Shown here in pieces: positions 53,118 through 62,384 of a stretch of DNA of 64,000 nucleotides. Where the stretch lies: the NCBI GenBank assembly GCA_965218775.1, contig CBDCLS010000005.1:2294001-2358000 (forward strand). The letters are read 5' to 3'. The notes under the pieces are model-generated. The model did no database searches and was not told where the DNA came from. It was given only the letters and a program-made list of their open reading frames with translations. Numbering within the stretch: position 1 is the stretch's first letter; each line of letters begins with the position of its first letter. This DNA is from CAUZIZ01 sp965218775. GTDB lineage: Bacteria > Acidobacteriota > UBA6911 > RPQK01 > JAJDTT01. The translations under genes were made by a program, and so were the position numbers.

Positions 53118-54280
53118 AGTCCCTGCCTATTCGAGAAATACCCTTCGGCGCCATGGGTGCCGTCTACGAAGAGGACGACCTCAGAGCGGTTGCTGAAATC
53201 ATGGAAGCCGCGGCCCGGCCCGGTGGTAGTTTCTTCCCTCTTCCGGAAGAAGTGAGTTTCCAGGAGGCCCTCGGGACCCACGAGGGCGCCCGCAAGGCGA
53301 TTGCTGTGAACAGCTGCGGAACGGCTCTCGACCTGTGCATGATGGCCCTCGAGGTTGGGCCTGGCGACGAAGTCATCACCACACCCTTGACCTTCGTCTG
53401 CACGGCTGGCTGCGCCGTCGCTCGAGGAGCGCGAGTGGTCTTCGCTGACGTTGATGTGGGGACGCTTTGTCTGGATCCCGATGATGTGCTGCGCCGGATC
53501 ACTCCCAGCACCAAGGCAATCATCCCGGTCCATTTCGCTGGTCTAGCCGCCGATTGCGAACGTTTCGACTCCATCACACGAGATACCGGTGTCCCCGTTA
53601 TCTACGATGCGGCTCATGCTGTTGCGGCAAAATACGAGGGCCGACCGATTGGGGGTCAAGGGAAGGCGAGCTGCTACAGTTTTCAGTCAAACAAGAACAT
53701 GACGACTCTGGGCGAAGGAGGCGCCGTGACTTCAGATGATGAGGAGTTCGCCGAGAAGGTACGCCAGTTGAAAACCTTTGGCTACGTCTACGGTAAACAG
53801 GTGCGAGTCGTCTCTGTGGGCTTCAACTACCGGCTCACCAAAGCACAGGCGGCGGTGGGCTTGACCCAGCTCGCCAAGATTGATCGGGTCACGGATCGAC
53901 GCCTTCGGGTATTTCGCCGGGTTGACGAATTGCTGGTTGGGGTTGAGGAGATTATTCGACCTGCGGGCATCGAATCCGGACACGGCTGCCACCTCTACGT
54001 GGCTCGTCTGAACACCGACAAGGTTTCCTTTGATCGTGGAGCCTTTCTCCAGGTGCTCAAACAGAGTTATAAGGTCAGCTGCGGTAATCACTACCCCGCG
54101 GTCTGGAGCTGGGACGCCTTCGCCCAGCAGGGCTACAGTGAAGGCGCTGCAGATTGTCCGATCGCAGCCTTGGCGTGCAATCAGGTATTCAGCCTTCCCT
54201 TGTTTCCTCACACTACCCCGGATGATTGCGAGTACATCGTGTGGGCAATCAAGCAGTCGCTACTCATGGCGCGTAGTTAG
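53114..54280 (+). CDS. DegT/DnrJ/EryC1/StrS-family aminotransferase
   Basis: The 388-residue PLP enzyme has AVNSCGTALDLCMMALEVGP, DEVITTPLTFVCTAGCAVARG, IPVHFAGLAADCERF, VIYDAAHAVAAKYEG (the Asp that binds the pyridine N) and SFQSNKNMTTLGEGGAV with the Schiff-base Lys. This family transfers an amino group to keto-sugars or keto-cyclitols. It starts with GTG overlapping the stop of the deacetylase-like gene and is followed 13 bp later by a Gfo/Idh/MocA oxidoreductase, a pairing seen in amino-sugar and aminocyclitol pathways. Confidence 0.9.
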   Translation: MKSLPIREIPFGAMGAVYEEDDLRAVAEIMEAAARPGGSFFPLPEEVSFQEALGTHEGARKAIAVNSCGTALDLCMMALEVGPGDEVITTPLTFVCTAGCAVARGARVVFADVDVGTLCLDPDDVLRRITPSTKAIIPVHFAGLAADCERFDSITRDTGVPVIYDAAHAVAAKYEGRPIGGQGKASCYSFQSNKNMTTLGEGGAVTSDDEEFAEKVRQLKTFGYVYGKQVRVVSVGFNYRLTKAQAAVGLTQLAKIDRVTDRRLRVFRRVDELLVGVEEIIRPAGIESGHGCHLYVARLNTDKVSFDRGAFLQVLKQSYKVSCGNHYPAVWSWDAFAQQGYSEGAADCPIAALACNQVFSLPLFPHTTPDDCEYIVWAIKQSLLMARS

Positions 54281-54293
54281 AATCCCGTTCAGG

Positions 54294-55301
54294 ATGGGTT
54301 CCCCCGTGCACGATCAACCAGTTCGTTGGGCTTTAGTCGGCATTGGAGACATTGCCAGCAAGCGGGTTGGCCCCGCCATTGGTTCGTCTTCGAACAGTAT
54401 GCTCTACGCCTGCATGAGCCGAGATCCCAGGGCGAAGCGCTCCCAGATCGAAGCCCTTCAGCCGCAGCAGGTGTACTCGGACTTCGATCGCCTGTTGAAC
54501 GATCCCAATGTGGATGCGGTTTACCTGGCGACCCCGGTCTTCCTGCACGCGCCCCTGACGATGAAGGCACTCGAGGCTGGAAAGGATGTGCTGGTAGAAA
54601 AGCCGATGGCGTTGAATGCGACCCAGGCTGAAGAGATGTGCAGCTTGGCCGAGCAGCTCGGCCGGCGCCTGGCCGTTGCCTACTACCGCCGCTTCTGGCC
54701 GAGTTTCCAACTGGTCCGAGATCTTTTGCAGCAGGGAGATCTGGGGCAAGCCGTTCTTGTCAGAATGGCCCTGCACAGTTGGTTCGCCCCGGGCGATCAA
54801 GGAGGTTGGCGCTCGGACCCTGAGCTGGCCGGTGGCGGAGTCTTGAGCGACGTCGGCTCGCATCGCCTCGATTTGCTCGCATGGTGGTTCGGTCTTCCTG
54901 ACAGACTGGTTGCCAAGGCTTCGACAACGGTCCAAGAGTATGAGGTCGAGGATTCGACAGGAGTCCTGATGACCTTGGAGGGTGGAGTGCCCTGCACTGC
55001 CTCGTTCCAATGGAACAGCAAGACCTGGACGGACGAGATCCATGTGGTCGGCACGGAAGGGAAGGTTACGCTTCATCCCTGCGATGGCGAGGAAGTGACG
55101 ATCACCCTGGGACGCGATATCGAGAAGCGGAGAGTACCCAAACCTGAGAACGCCCATGCTCCCCTTATAGAAGACTTCTCGACGGCGATCCTCGAGGATC
55201 GGCCTCCCAGATTCAATGGCAGAGACGGGATCAAAGCCAGCCAGATCATGGATGCTATCTTCGAGTCGTCAGATCAGGCTCGATGGGTGGAAATCGGATG
55301 A
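54294..55301 (+). CDS. Gfo/Idh/MocA-family oxidoreductase
   Basis: The 335-residue protein has the N-terminal NAD(P) fold WALVGIGDIASKRVGPAI, the family motif VLVEKPMALNATQAEEM with the catalytic Lys, RRLAVAYYRRFWPSFQLV, and SDVGSHRLDLLAWWFG in which Asp/His of the GxxxHxxD pattern should serve catalysis. It should oxidise or reduce a sugar or cyclitol hydroxyl. I chose the ATG at 54294; the frame is open further upstream into the aminotransferase gene, but only as an overlap artefact. The next gene overlaps its stop in an ATGA. Confidence 0.88.
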   Translation: MGSPVHDQPVRWALVGIGDIASKRVGPAIGSSSNSMLYACMSRDPRAKRSQIEALQPQQVYSDFDRLLNDPNVDAVYLATPVFLHAPLTMKALEAGKDVLVEKPMALNATQAEEMCSLAEQLGRRLAVAYYRRFWPSFQLVRDLLQQGDLGQAVLVRMALHSWFAPGDQGGWRSDPELAGGGVLSDVGSHRLDLLAWWFGLPDRLVAKASTTVQEYEVEDSTGVLMTLEGGVPCTASFQWNSKTWTDEIHVVGTEGKVTLHPCDGEEVTITLGRDIEKRRVPKPENAHAPLIEDFSTAILEDRPPRFNGRDGIKASQIMDAIFESSDQARWVEIG

Positions 55302-56560
55302 ACGGGAATTCTCCAGACCTGCTGGGACTCAGAAAGCAATTCGATGCGGTGAGCCGGCTGATTGGGGCCAGCCTAGCCGCCAAGAGCTCTCACTTGGTAG
55401 CACTCGTTGCCAAGTGGAAGAAATCGGACCTGGTCCCGGGTCTCAGTGATCTCGATTTCCGGGCCGTTTGTGACAACCAAACCACAGCTGAGGATTGGGT
55501 CGAGATCGACTACCACTTGGGCCAGATTCACCTCGACATGGTCAGAGCACATCCCGAATGGAACCGTATCAACGAACATACACCGGGGGCAGGTTTGACG
55601 TTGGGGGAGTTGATGGATGAGCGCTTCTACAATCCCGAGTACGCGGTGTGGGACCTGTGGTGGGGGGAGGTGTCCTGGTTCAGTGAACTCCGGGAACGGG
55701 TCTCATCGCGGCCTTTCGGCCCTACCGACGAGCATTATCATCTCAGCAAATTTCTGAGCTACTACTCACCTTACATCCATGGCATCGACCCTCCCATAAA
55801 TCTCGGGTTCTTCGAACCCAAGTACCCCCTCCACTCTAGGTGTTGGCACTACTTTGCACCACCCATGTTGTCGGCCGCCTCGATTCTTGCCCGCCGCAAT
55901 CTATCGGGAAAGCGGATTGCCCTGGAATGGCTTCGAGACCACGGATACGTTGTGGAGCAGGTTGAAGCCGTCCTGCACCAGGTCGACCGCCACTACGACA
56001 CCCCTGAGCTTGCCGACGAGGCTCGGTTGAGGAAGTTCGAGGAACTCCTGTTCTCAGGATTTGAGGAACTCTTGGAGTTGGTCCACGCCTCCGTCCGGGA
56101 TCTGGACCTGATGCTGCCCACATCACCGGACTCGATGAAGAGGCAGCTAGGCTCAATAGCTACCGCTCCTCTTGGCGACCTCATGGAGATCGTTCGCTTC
56201 GCGCGGATCCGCGCCGGACGCTATTACTTCTACGTCAACGCCCCAGACCATTTCGACACGGGTCAACTGTTCATCTGGGAGCTGAACTGGATCAGGAAGC
56301 TGAGCCAAGGAGTGTTCTCATGCGTTGCAAATATTTTAGGTAACGACAACCTGAGTCCGGAAGAGTGTCTGGCCCGACTTGATATCCGAGTCGTGGGTAC
56401 GACAAACGAGGCGGTTCAGCACGTGATGGCGCTGTCCAGGCGTTCTGCTGACGACCGCTCACTAGGACAGCTGTTCGGGGATGCGATCGACCTCTTTCCC
56501 CACTACTACCGAATCCTGGAGGCGACGCTATCTCGGGTCAGCACCAGGCTGAATCAGTGA
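55298..56560 (+). CDS. Hypothetical protein with nucleotidyltransferase-like N-terminus
   Basis: The 420-residue protein is not of a family I recognise. Near residue 45 it reads VPGLSDLDFRAVCDNQ, which resembles the GxSDxD active-site strand of the Pol-beta-like nucleotidyltransferase fold; the preceding GS helix is replaced by AKWKKSD. The rest is mostly helical, with RCWHYFAPPMLSAASILAR and IRAGRYYFYVNAPDHFDTG, and one stretch (residues 215-280) resembling the helical C-domains of such enzymes. It is coupled by an ATGA overlap to the Gfo/Idh gene and belongs to the same operon. The start at 55283 is less likely. Its stop codon is provided by a CAGTGAG repeat. Confidence 0.55.
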   Translation: MNGNSPDLLGLRKQFDAVSRLIGASLAAKSSHLVALVAKWKKSDLVPGLSDLDFRAVCDNQTTAEDWVEIDYHLGQIHLDMVRAHPEWNRINEHTPGAGLTLGELMDERFYNPEYAVWDLWWGEVSWFSELRERVSSRPFGPTDEHYHLSKFLSYYSPYIHGIDPPINLGFFEPKYPLHSRCWHYFAPPMLSAASILARRNLSGKRIALEWLRDHGYVVEQVEAVLHQVDRHYDTPELADEARLRKFEELLFSGFEELLELVHASVRDLDLMLPTSPDSMKRQLGSIATAPLGDLMEIVRFARIRAGRYYFYVNAPDHFDTGQLFIWELNWIRKLSQGVFSCVANILGNDNLSPEECLARLDIRVVGTTNEAVQHVMALSRRSADDRSLGQLFGDAIDLFPHYYRILEATLSRVSTRLNQ

Positions 56561-56612
56561 GCAGTGAGTAGCAATGAGCAGTAAATAGTGAGCAGTGAAC
56601 AGTTCCGGAAAC
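56555..56612. repeat. CAGTGAG-type low-complexity repeat after the operon
   Basis: CAGTGAGCAGTGAGTAGC, then AATGAGCAGTAAATAG and GTGAGCAGTGAACAGTTCCG. The first TGA of this repeat is the stop codon of the preceding gene. Related to 48208-48303. Confidence 0.8.
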
Positions 56613-56890
56613 AAACGCGGTTCAACAGTGCCCCCCAAGGGGTGAACCGCCAGTAGTATGAAGCCAAGTCCAACAGAGCCGCGAACGACTTGAACCGTCA
56701 GCAATATGAAGCCAAGTCCCGAGGAGAGAGCCGGACAACGGCACAATCTTCCCTATCGCCGACCTGAAGTCTTCCCCTGTGAATGATCTGCCTTGGGCCT
56801 AACCTTCGATCGCCTCCATCATGTTGGCGAAGGTCGTGTCGTCCAATTGACGGCGGTGGAACCAGTTTTCTGGAAGCCCCAACCTGTGGT
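56613..56890. other. Intergenic region with a 28-bp direct repeat
   Basis: The 28-bp sequence ending ATGAAGCCAAGTCC occurs at 56644-56671 and, with three changes, at 56692-56719. AGAGCCGCGAACGAC between them also occurs at 52112-52126. No gene seen. Confidence 0.6.
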
Positions 56891-58252
56891 TCAACTCGTT
56901 GATCCGATCCTGGCGGACAGTTCACGTCCCAGTTCTGCGAGGCCCTTGTCGACGATCGCGATTACTTCGTCGACCTGCTCTCGAGTGATGATCAATGGTG
57001 GGTGGAGACGGAGATCATCCCCACTTTTCCAATCCGCTGTTCCACCACTGGTTCCAGCGGAGAGTCCCTTCTCCAGCAGGATCCGGCGAATACGTTTGTG
57101 GACCCCGAGGGATGCGTCGAAAGGCTCCTTGGTGTCGCGGTCCCGCACCAGCTCCATTCCCAACATCAGTCCTTTGCCCCTCACGTCGCCGACCATTGGG
57201 TGCTTTCGCAGCTCGAGGGCCCGCTTCAGAAGGTAGTCCCCGACCCCCCTTACATGCTCGAGGATTCCCTCTTCCTCGATGATGTCCAGGACCGTTGATC
57301 CCACTCTCATTGCCACTGGATTGTTCACCGAAGTGAACACGTGGGGCAGTCCATGATCGGCTGAGTCCAGCACTTGACGAATCTCATCTTGGAAGACTAC
57401 TCCACCCAGGGGAATGTAGCCGCTGCTGATGCCTTTCGCGAAAACGATCATGTCCGGGACGGTATCCCAATGTTCGATTGCAAATAATTTGCCCGTACGG
57501 CCAAAGCCCGTGATGACTTCGTCAGCAATGAAGAGAACATCGTACTTGTCGCAGATCTCCCGGATGCGGGGGAAGTAGTCAGGAGGGGGTACTCCTATAG
57601 CCATGCCACCCAGAACTACCGGCTCGGCCACGAAGGCGGCCACGTTCTCAGGTCCTGTTTGTCGGATGGCCTTCTCGAGTTCATCGGCGCAGGTCAGATT
57701 GCACTTTCCCTCACAGCCAACGAAGGAACAGCGGTAGGGATAGCAGGGGGCTATGTGAGGAAAGGGCAGCAGCCAATTGGAGAATGGGTTTCGAGCCGTT
57801 GTTCCGGTGACGGCTAGAGCGCCCAGAGTCGCTCCATGATAGCCGCGCCAACGGGAGATTACGAGCTGCTTCTGGCCGTTGCCTCTCCCCAGATGGTAAA
57901 GGAACGCCAGTTTCAAGGCGGTCTCGATGCCTTCGGAGCCTCCCGAAACGAAATAGGCGTGGTTGAGGGCGCCGGGCGCGAGGCGAGCTAATCGCTCGGC
58001 TAATTCAATCGCTACTCTATTGGAAAAGTGTGCCGAGAAGCAGTAGCCAAGAGATTCGGCCTGCTCGGCCATGGCAGCGGCGATCCGCTGTCGTCCATGT
58101 CCTAGCGTCACATTCCCTGCGCCGGCTGCCCCGTCGATATAGCGTTTGCCCTCCTCATCATAGAGGTAGATCCCTTCGCCTCGCTCCAACACGGGGAAGG
58201 CGTAGTTTGGATGCTGATGCAGAAGGGCACCCTTTGAACTCGTTGTCGCCAT
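56891..58252 (-). CDS. Class III (omega-type) PLP aminotransferase
   Basis: About 453 residues. The class III landmarks are YIDGAAGAGNVTLGHG, FVSGGSEGIETALKLAF for phosphate binding, SRWRGYHGATLGALAVTG, AAFVAEPVVLGGMAIG, LFIADEVITGFGRTG with the Asp that contacts the pyridine ring, and IVFAKGISSGYIPLGG with the PLP Lys. It may transaminate an amino acid, diamine or beta-alanine-like compound. Start at the ATG at 58252, which has AGGAGAGG in front; the ORF extends upstream to 58279. A cysteine-rich insertion (CYPYRCSFVGCEGKCNLTC) between residues 175 and 195 is unusual and might bind a metal or form disulfides. Confidence 0.9.
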   Translation of the reverse strand: MATTSSKGALLHQHPNYAFPVLERGEGIYLYDEEGKRYIDGAAGAGNVTLGHGRQRIAAAMAEQAESLGYCFSAHFSNRVAIELAERLARLAPGALNHAYFVSGGSEGIETALKLAFLYHLGRGNGQKQLVISRWRGYHGATLGALAVTGTTARNPFSNWLLPFPHIAPCYPYRCSFVGCEGKCNLTCADELEKAIRQTGPENVAAFVAEPVVLGGMAIGVPPPDYFPRIREICDKYDVLFIADEVITGFGRTGKLFAIEHWDTVPDMIVFAKGISSGYIPLGGVVFQDEIRQVLDSADHGLPHVFTSVNNPVAMRVGSTVLDIIEEEGILEHVRGVGDYLLKRALELRKHPMVGDVRGKGLMLGMELVRDRDTKEPFDASLGVHKRIRRILLEKGLSAGTSGGTADWKSGDDLRLHPPLIITREQVDEVIAIVDKGLAELGRELSARIGSTS

Positions 58253-58454
58253 GAAAACCTCTCCTGAAGGTGTGCCCAATGGTATCAGAAAAAGGGACGG
58301 AACCGAGGACGGATAGGACGCTACCGCTAGCTCTCATTCGAAGAGCTCTATTGAGTAGAGCAAGCCTTTCTCGCCTGGAGACAGCGCCATCCGCGAAGAA
58401 GTGGACACTAAAGTAGGCACCGTTTTGTCCGATACGTAGCATGGGAGCATTAAA

Positions 58455-58721
58455 GTGAAAAAAATAAGGTGTTGCCTTTGTGAGACCGAGATGACCTCGA
58501 CAGACGAGATCGTCGAAACACGACCAACGGGACCCTATGGGGGGACCCAAGACTGGCACTACTGTTTCGAATGCTGGATCAGCATGGAACAGGTTCGCGA
58601 GTGGGAATTGGACCTGGAGCTCCTATACAAGACGGTTTTTACGGGCCTGGAAGAAAAAGAAACGACACCTCCGTGGCTCGCAAACAGTCATGTAACAGAC
58701 GTTCGCCCGACAGCCCACTGA
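58455..58721 (+). CDS. Small zinc-ribbon-like protein
   Basis: An 88-residue protein with two CxxC knuckles, CCLCETEM at the N-terminus and YCFECW about 35 residues later, the spacing of a compact zinc ribbon. The rest is acidic and helical. The start is a GTG with GGGAG seven bases upstream, which supports translation. It is divergent from the class III aminotransferase. Function unknown; nucleic acid or protein binding is possible. Confidence 0.5.
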   Translation: MKKIRCCLCETEMTSTDEIVETRPTGPYGGTQDWHYCFECWISMEQVREWELDLELLYKTVFTGLEEKETTPPWLANSHVTDVRPTAH

Positions 58722-59165
58722 CTCCAGACGGGCTGGTTGAAATCCGACTTCCAGATTCTACTGCTTACGGATGCCAAGCGGTGAAACAGTGGCACAGCTA
58801 AGCACGCGACCATCTGTGATCCGATGCAGATCGATACTTGCTACGACCGTTCTCACACTATCGGTCGTCTTCTCGCTATTTCCTGAGCCAAGAGCGGCCG
58901 CAGGGTCGAAGGGTCTCTTTACCTAGTCCAGATCGGCTACCCAGTTCCGCGTCCAGAGGAACTCCCGAAGTCTCCGCAGTCGGCACGTCAAGATCGACAG
59001 CTCTTCTGATCGGACCTCTTTCCTTGCCGATTCCAACGTCTCATTGGCCGTCTCGGCAGCTTCTCCGTCCTTTCCCCAGGTTGGAGCGCCTGGCCAAACC
59101 CCGGAGGGGACAGGGAAAATCCTTACCCGTGCCCCCGAGGCGTGCTCGGTGAGGAGTTTGGTAGT
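58722..59165. other. Intergenic region without a recognised gene
   Basis: Both strands hold short open frames (for example 58838-59152 on the plus strand), none with a convincing start or family resemblance. It separates the small zinc-ribbon gene from the end of the MDR dehydrogenase gene. Confidence 0.35.
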
Positions 59166-60179
59166 TCAGGATTTCCAATCGAATACGGCGGCAATTAAAT
59201 CCTTGGAGTGCTCTTTCGCCAGCTCGTAGGCCTCCTGCATCCGGTCAGCGGGTAAGCGGTGGGTAATGAGAGATTCGAGCCGGAGCTGGTTCCCAGCCAT
59301 CAAGTCGATGATGTACTGAAGGTTTCTGCGCAGATTGAATCTGAGTTCATCGGGCGGACAGTCCGAACCTGGGGCAAGACCTGCACCCAGAAGGGTCAAC
59401 TGTTTGCCGTAGAACCAGGAGGGGTCCAACGGATTGAAATCAGGGGCGGACTCAAACCGCCCTGGGAAGCCCAGGATACCTACCCTCCCACCCTGGCGGG
59501 CGATATCTACGGACAGCCGGTAGGCCGGCCACGGATTCGCAGTCAGAATTACGATATCCGCTCCGACATTTCCGAACACTTCATCAAGGCGCTCACTGAG
59601 GTTCGAGTCGGTAGATTCGAAGGCGGCATCGGCTCCGACTTCAAGCGCGGCCTCACAGCGAATCGGCGAGTTGGCGATACCGACGACCTTGGCTCCCATG
59701 GCTCGTGCCAGACCCACGGTACCGAGTCCGATCACCCCAAGCCCCACTACAGCAACGTTCTCCCCGGTTTCGTATCGAGCCTGACGCAGGGCTGCCAGGC
59801 CCAGGTGGGTCAGGTAGGCGAGTGTGGCCACCTCTGAGGACAGACCGCCAGGTAAGGGCGTGAGGACTTCGGACTCTCGAGCAATAAACGCGGACTGGTG
59901 GGGATAGCGAGAGAAGATGCGTTGGCCCGGCTTGAACTCCTTGACCGACGAGCCAATCCGCCTGACGGTTCCCACGTTCGAGTACCCCACCGGTCTTGGA
60001 TAGTCCGGTGCATCCGGTACGTAGGTAGAATCGCCCAGATAGTTTCCGAGATCGGTTCCCGTTGAGAGCGCCGTCACTTCCGTCTCGACATACAGCTGAT
60101 CGGGCTCCAGGTTGCTGCTGTCGAGGTGGCGCTCCTCCATCCGGAGGTCCCCCACGCCGTAAAGAGTTGCCTGTTTCAT
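59166..60179 (-). CDS. Zinc-type alcohol dehydrogenase-like (MDR) oxidoreductase
   Basis: The 337-residue protein is a medium-chain dehydrogenase/reductase: VTALSTGTDLGNYLG, RPVGYSNVGTVRRIGSSV, FKPGQRIFSRYPHQSAF, and the NAD(P) fold NVAVVGLGVIGLGTVGLARA with GAKVVGIANS. The structural-zinc Cys cluster is missing, and the usual catalytic Cys-x-His is replaced (ALSTGTD), so zinc use is doubtful. Such short MDRs occur in sugar and cyclitol pathways. It might complete the neighbouring amino-sugar cluster, but it lies in the opposite orientation, four kilobases from it. Confidence 0.82.
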   Translation of the reverse strand: MKQATLYGVGDLRMEERHLDSSNLEPDQLYVETEVTALSTGTDLGNYLGDSTYVPDAPDYPRPVGYSNVGTVRRIGSSVKEFKPGQRIFSRYPHQSAFIARESEVLTPLPGGLSSEVATLAYLTHLGLAALRQARYETGENVAVVGLGVIGLGTVGLARAMGAKVVGIANSPIRCEAALEVGADAAFESTDSNLSERLDEVFGNVGADIVILTANPWPAYRLSVDIARQGGRVGILGFPGRFESAPDFNPLDPSWFYGKQLTLLGAGLAPGSDCPPDELRFNLRRNLQYIIDLMAGNQLRLESLITHRLPADRMQEAYELAKEHSKDLIAAVFDWKS

Positions 60180-60343
60180 ATCAGTGTTACCCCCAGTCGG
60201 GCTGGATAATTCAGGAGGACACGCATTGCCGATTCATGGACCTGCCGCAATGACCTCGAATTCGCCAAGTACCTGGTTAAGTTTCAGTTTAGTGCCGCCA
60301 CCGACTGCGAGCCGGATCATTCAGAAGGAAACTTTGGGTCTGG

Positions 60344-60445
60344 CGTAGCGGTGGGCTCCAGGCCGCCGTCCGAGCCAAAGGCTCAGAAGAATAAGACTTC
60401 GGCCTGGAGGCCAAAGCTACGTTCGCCAATGAAGTTTCAGGTCAG
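60344..60445. repeat. Palindromic intergenic repeat, family B, copy 3
   Basis: Same structure as copy 2: outer arms GTAGCGGTGGGCTCCAGGCC / GGCCTGGAGGCCAAAGCTAC with the inner GAGCC-AAA-GGCTC hairpin, then ATGAAGTTTCAGGT. The rest of the gap 60180-60554 shows nothing else. Confidence 0.8.
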
Positions 60446-60554
60446 CTGTTCCCGTTTTGAACTCGGAGCGCGCGTCGATGATAACGTAAGCCCCGACACC
60501 GGACAAGGATGCCCCCTCTGTGCGTTACCCAGAGAGCCGTGGCACAATGGGGGA

Positions 60555-61064
60555 GTGAGACTCTACCTGCTGCGGCATGGGAAATCAGACTGGAACCTGA
60601 GCTATGGTGGCGACCACGAACGCCCCCTGGCCAAGCGCGGACGCAATTCAGCCGGGGTCATCGGACGTTATCTCTCTGGGATCGAACCGTTTCCCCAGAA
60701 GGTGATCTGCTCCTCAGCTCAACGGGCCGAGGAGACCGTTCGCCTGGCAGCGGAGGCTGGAAACTGGTCCTGCCCCATCCACACCACCGATCGGCTCTAT
60801 AGCAGCAGTTCAGATGACCTTCTCGATTTTTTGCGCGGCTGCAGCGACGATGACCAGAGCTTGCTTGTGGCCGGACACATGCCTTCTCTGCCGGACCTGA
60901 TCGGGGATCTGGTGGGTGGGGCAAGGGTCAAGTTCCCCACCGCAGCATTGGCTGCGATCGATCTATCGGTGCGAAGCTGGAGCGAGGTCGAGCCGGGATG
61001 TGGAACCCTTCTCTGGCTGGTGACGCCGAAGATCCTAGCGGCGGGGAATCCGGGCGAACCCTGA
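60555..61064 (+). CDS. sixA: Phosphohistidine phosphatase SixA family protein
   Basis: The 169-residue protein has the histidine-phosphatase signature at its N-terminus, LYLLRHGKSDWN, with the catalytic RHG, then RPLAKRGRNSAGVIG, ICSSAQRAEETVRLA and the second His in LLVAGHMPSLPDLIGDLV. Size and motifs match SixA, which removes phosphate from His residues of phosphotransfer domains. I start at the GTG at 60555, preceded by GGGGGA; the open frame continues upstream only through the repeat. Other short histidine phosphatases cannot be excluded. Confidence 0.8.
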   Translation: MRLYLLRHGKSDWNLSYGGDHERPLAKRGRNSAGVIGRYLSGIEPFPQKVICSSAQRAEETVRLAAEAGNWSCPIHTTDRLYSSSSDDLLDFLRGCSDDDQSLLVAGHMPSLPDLIGDLVGGARVKFPTAALAAIDLSVRSWSEVEPGCGTLLWLVTPKILAAGNPGEP

Positions 61065-61079
61065 ATTTCGGACGGGATT

Positions 61080-62384
61080 TCAGCGCTCGGTATCCAGATA
61101 GAGCGCGAATACTTGGGCTCCTTTTCCTTCTAACTCTCCCCGGATCCGGAACTTCGCTCCCTGGGGCAAGAAAGGGCCTGTGGGCCACTCAACGGGCGTG
61201 TCGAGTCCGGACGGGAGACTTTGCAGGCCATCCTCGCGTCCGTAGCCAGCTAGCTCTGCGAGACCGTCTTCGTCAGTCAGCGCTATTTTCAGGGACGCTC
61301 CAGAAGGGACCTGGGCATTGAGAAGGAGCCGCGTCTCACCCTGGACCTCCAGTGGACAGGTCAAGAACTGCCCTGGCCCTGAAGGATTGATAAGCGAAAG
61401 ATAACCGAACCGGTCACGGGGAAGGGTGGCCAGGCCAATGTTCATTCGGACTCCGCCCACGTTCCCTCCGGGCGTCGAGGCGCAATAGTAGATGTGGGTC
61501 TTCTCGGGGGCGTTGATCATCGAGCCTTGCCACAAGAGGAAATTATCTTGATCCCTGTTGTTCTTGAAGTCGCGGTCCCAGCTGAGCTCCTGATCTCGGC
61601 TAAGGAACGTGAAGCCGGGAGCAGGATCCCTGAAGTGGAGTCCGTCATTGCTGATGATCAGACCCAGATCCACAGAAACATCCTCTCCCCGGTATTGGAG
61701 AGCGCCTTCATCAATGGGGTGATGCCACTGACCGTAGACCCCCAGGCAGACGTTCGGGTAGGTCGTGACCATTGCTCCCACATGAACCTCCTCACGATCC
61801 CAGCCTGCACGATAGGGAGAGGAAGAACGCAGCGGTTTATAGAAAGCCTTGGTGTTCTCCAGGGGCCAGTGCTGCAGATCGGGCGAGCGCCACACGGAAA
61901 AGGTTCGCGGGGCCCAGAAATCCTTCCCCAAGTCCGGTGGTTGCAAGGGAAGGGAAACGAGCGGATAGATCTGATAGCCACCCAGATGGAAATTGCCATC
62001 GAAGCGATACAGCGTCATGACCTTGTGTTGCTGAGCGACGATCCCTGGTTTGTCCCTCAGAGACTGCCAGTCCAGACCATCCGAGCTTACTTCTATCCGG
62101 GTCATGGAGGGGACGTCTATCTTCCAGTCCTGCCACCAACTTCTGTCCGCTGCCGCCATGACGTATCGGTGTTCCGCGGGCCCTCCGGGGTTCAGTAGGA
62201 CCGACCTCACCTCGACACCGGCCTCGGTCCGGAGCAGATTATTGTCTCGGCTGCCATTGAATTCGGTCAGGCCAAGCTGGGGTTTTCGCCAGCTAACCCC
62301 GTCTTCGCTCTCGGCATAGGCGACGTGGGTCGTCTTACCTGCTTGAGCCTGATACCAGAGCCGCCACCGGTTCTCCTCGCGGAC
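61080..62384 (-). pseudogene. C-terminal part of a secreted propeller (GH32/43-like) gene disrupted by IS256
   Basis: Minus-strand reading runs from VREENRWRLWYQAQAG at the IS edge through AYAESEDGVSWRKPQ, YVMAAADRSWWQDWKID, SSDGLDWQSLRD, SVWRSPDLQHWPLEN and a C-terminal beta-sandwich (LTCPLEVQGETRLLLNAQVP) to a stop at 61080. The S.DG..W repeats and Trp-rich blades match five-bladed propellers of glycosidase type. The remaining part of the gene is on the other side of the insertion (63724-64000). An in-frame ATG at 62210 is internal and should not be taken as a start. Confidence 0.8.

Noticed and set aside
54030..54293. Upstream extension of the Gfo/Idh open frame into the aminotransferase gene
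   Set aside because: The overlapping part translates to sequence unrelated to the family; the natural N-terminus starts at 54294.
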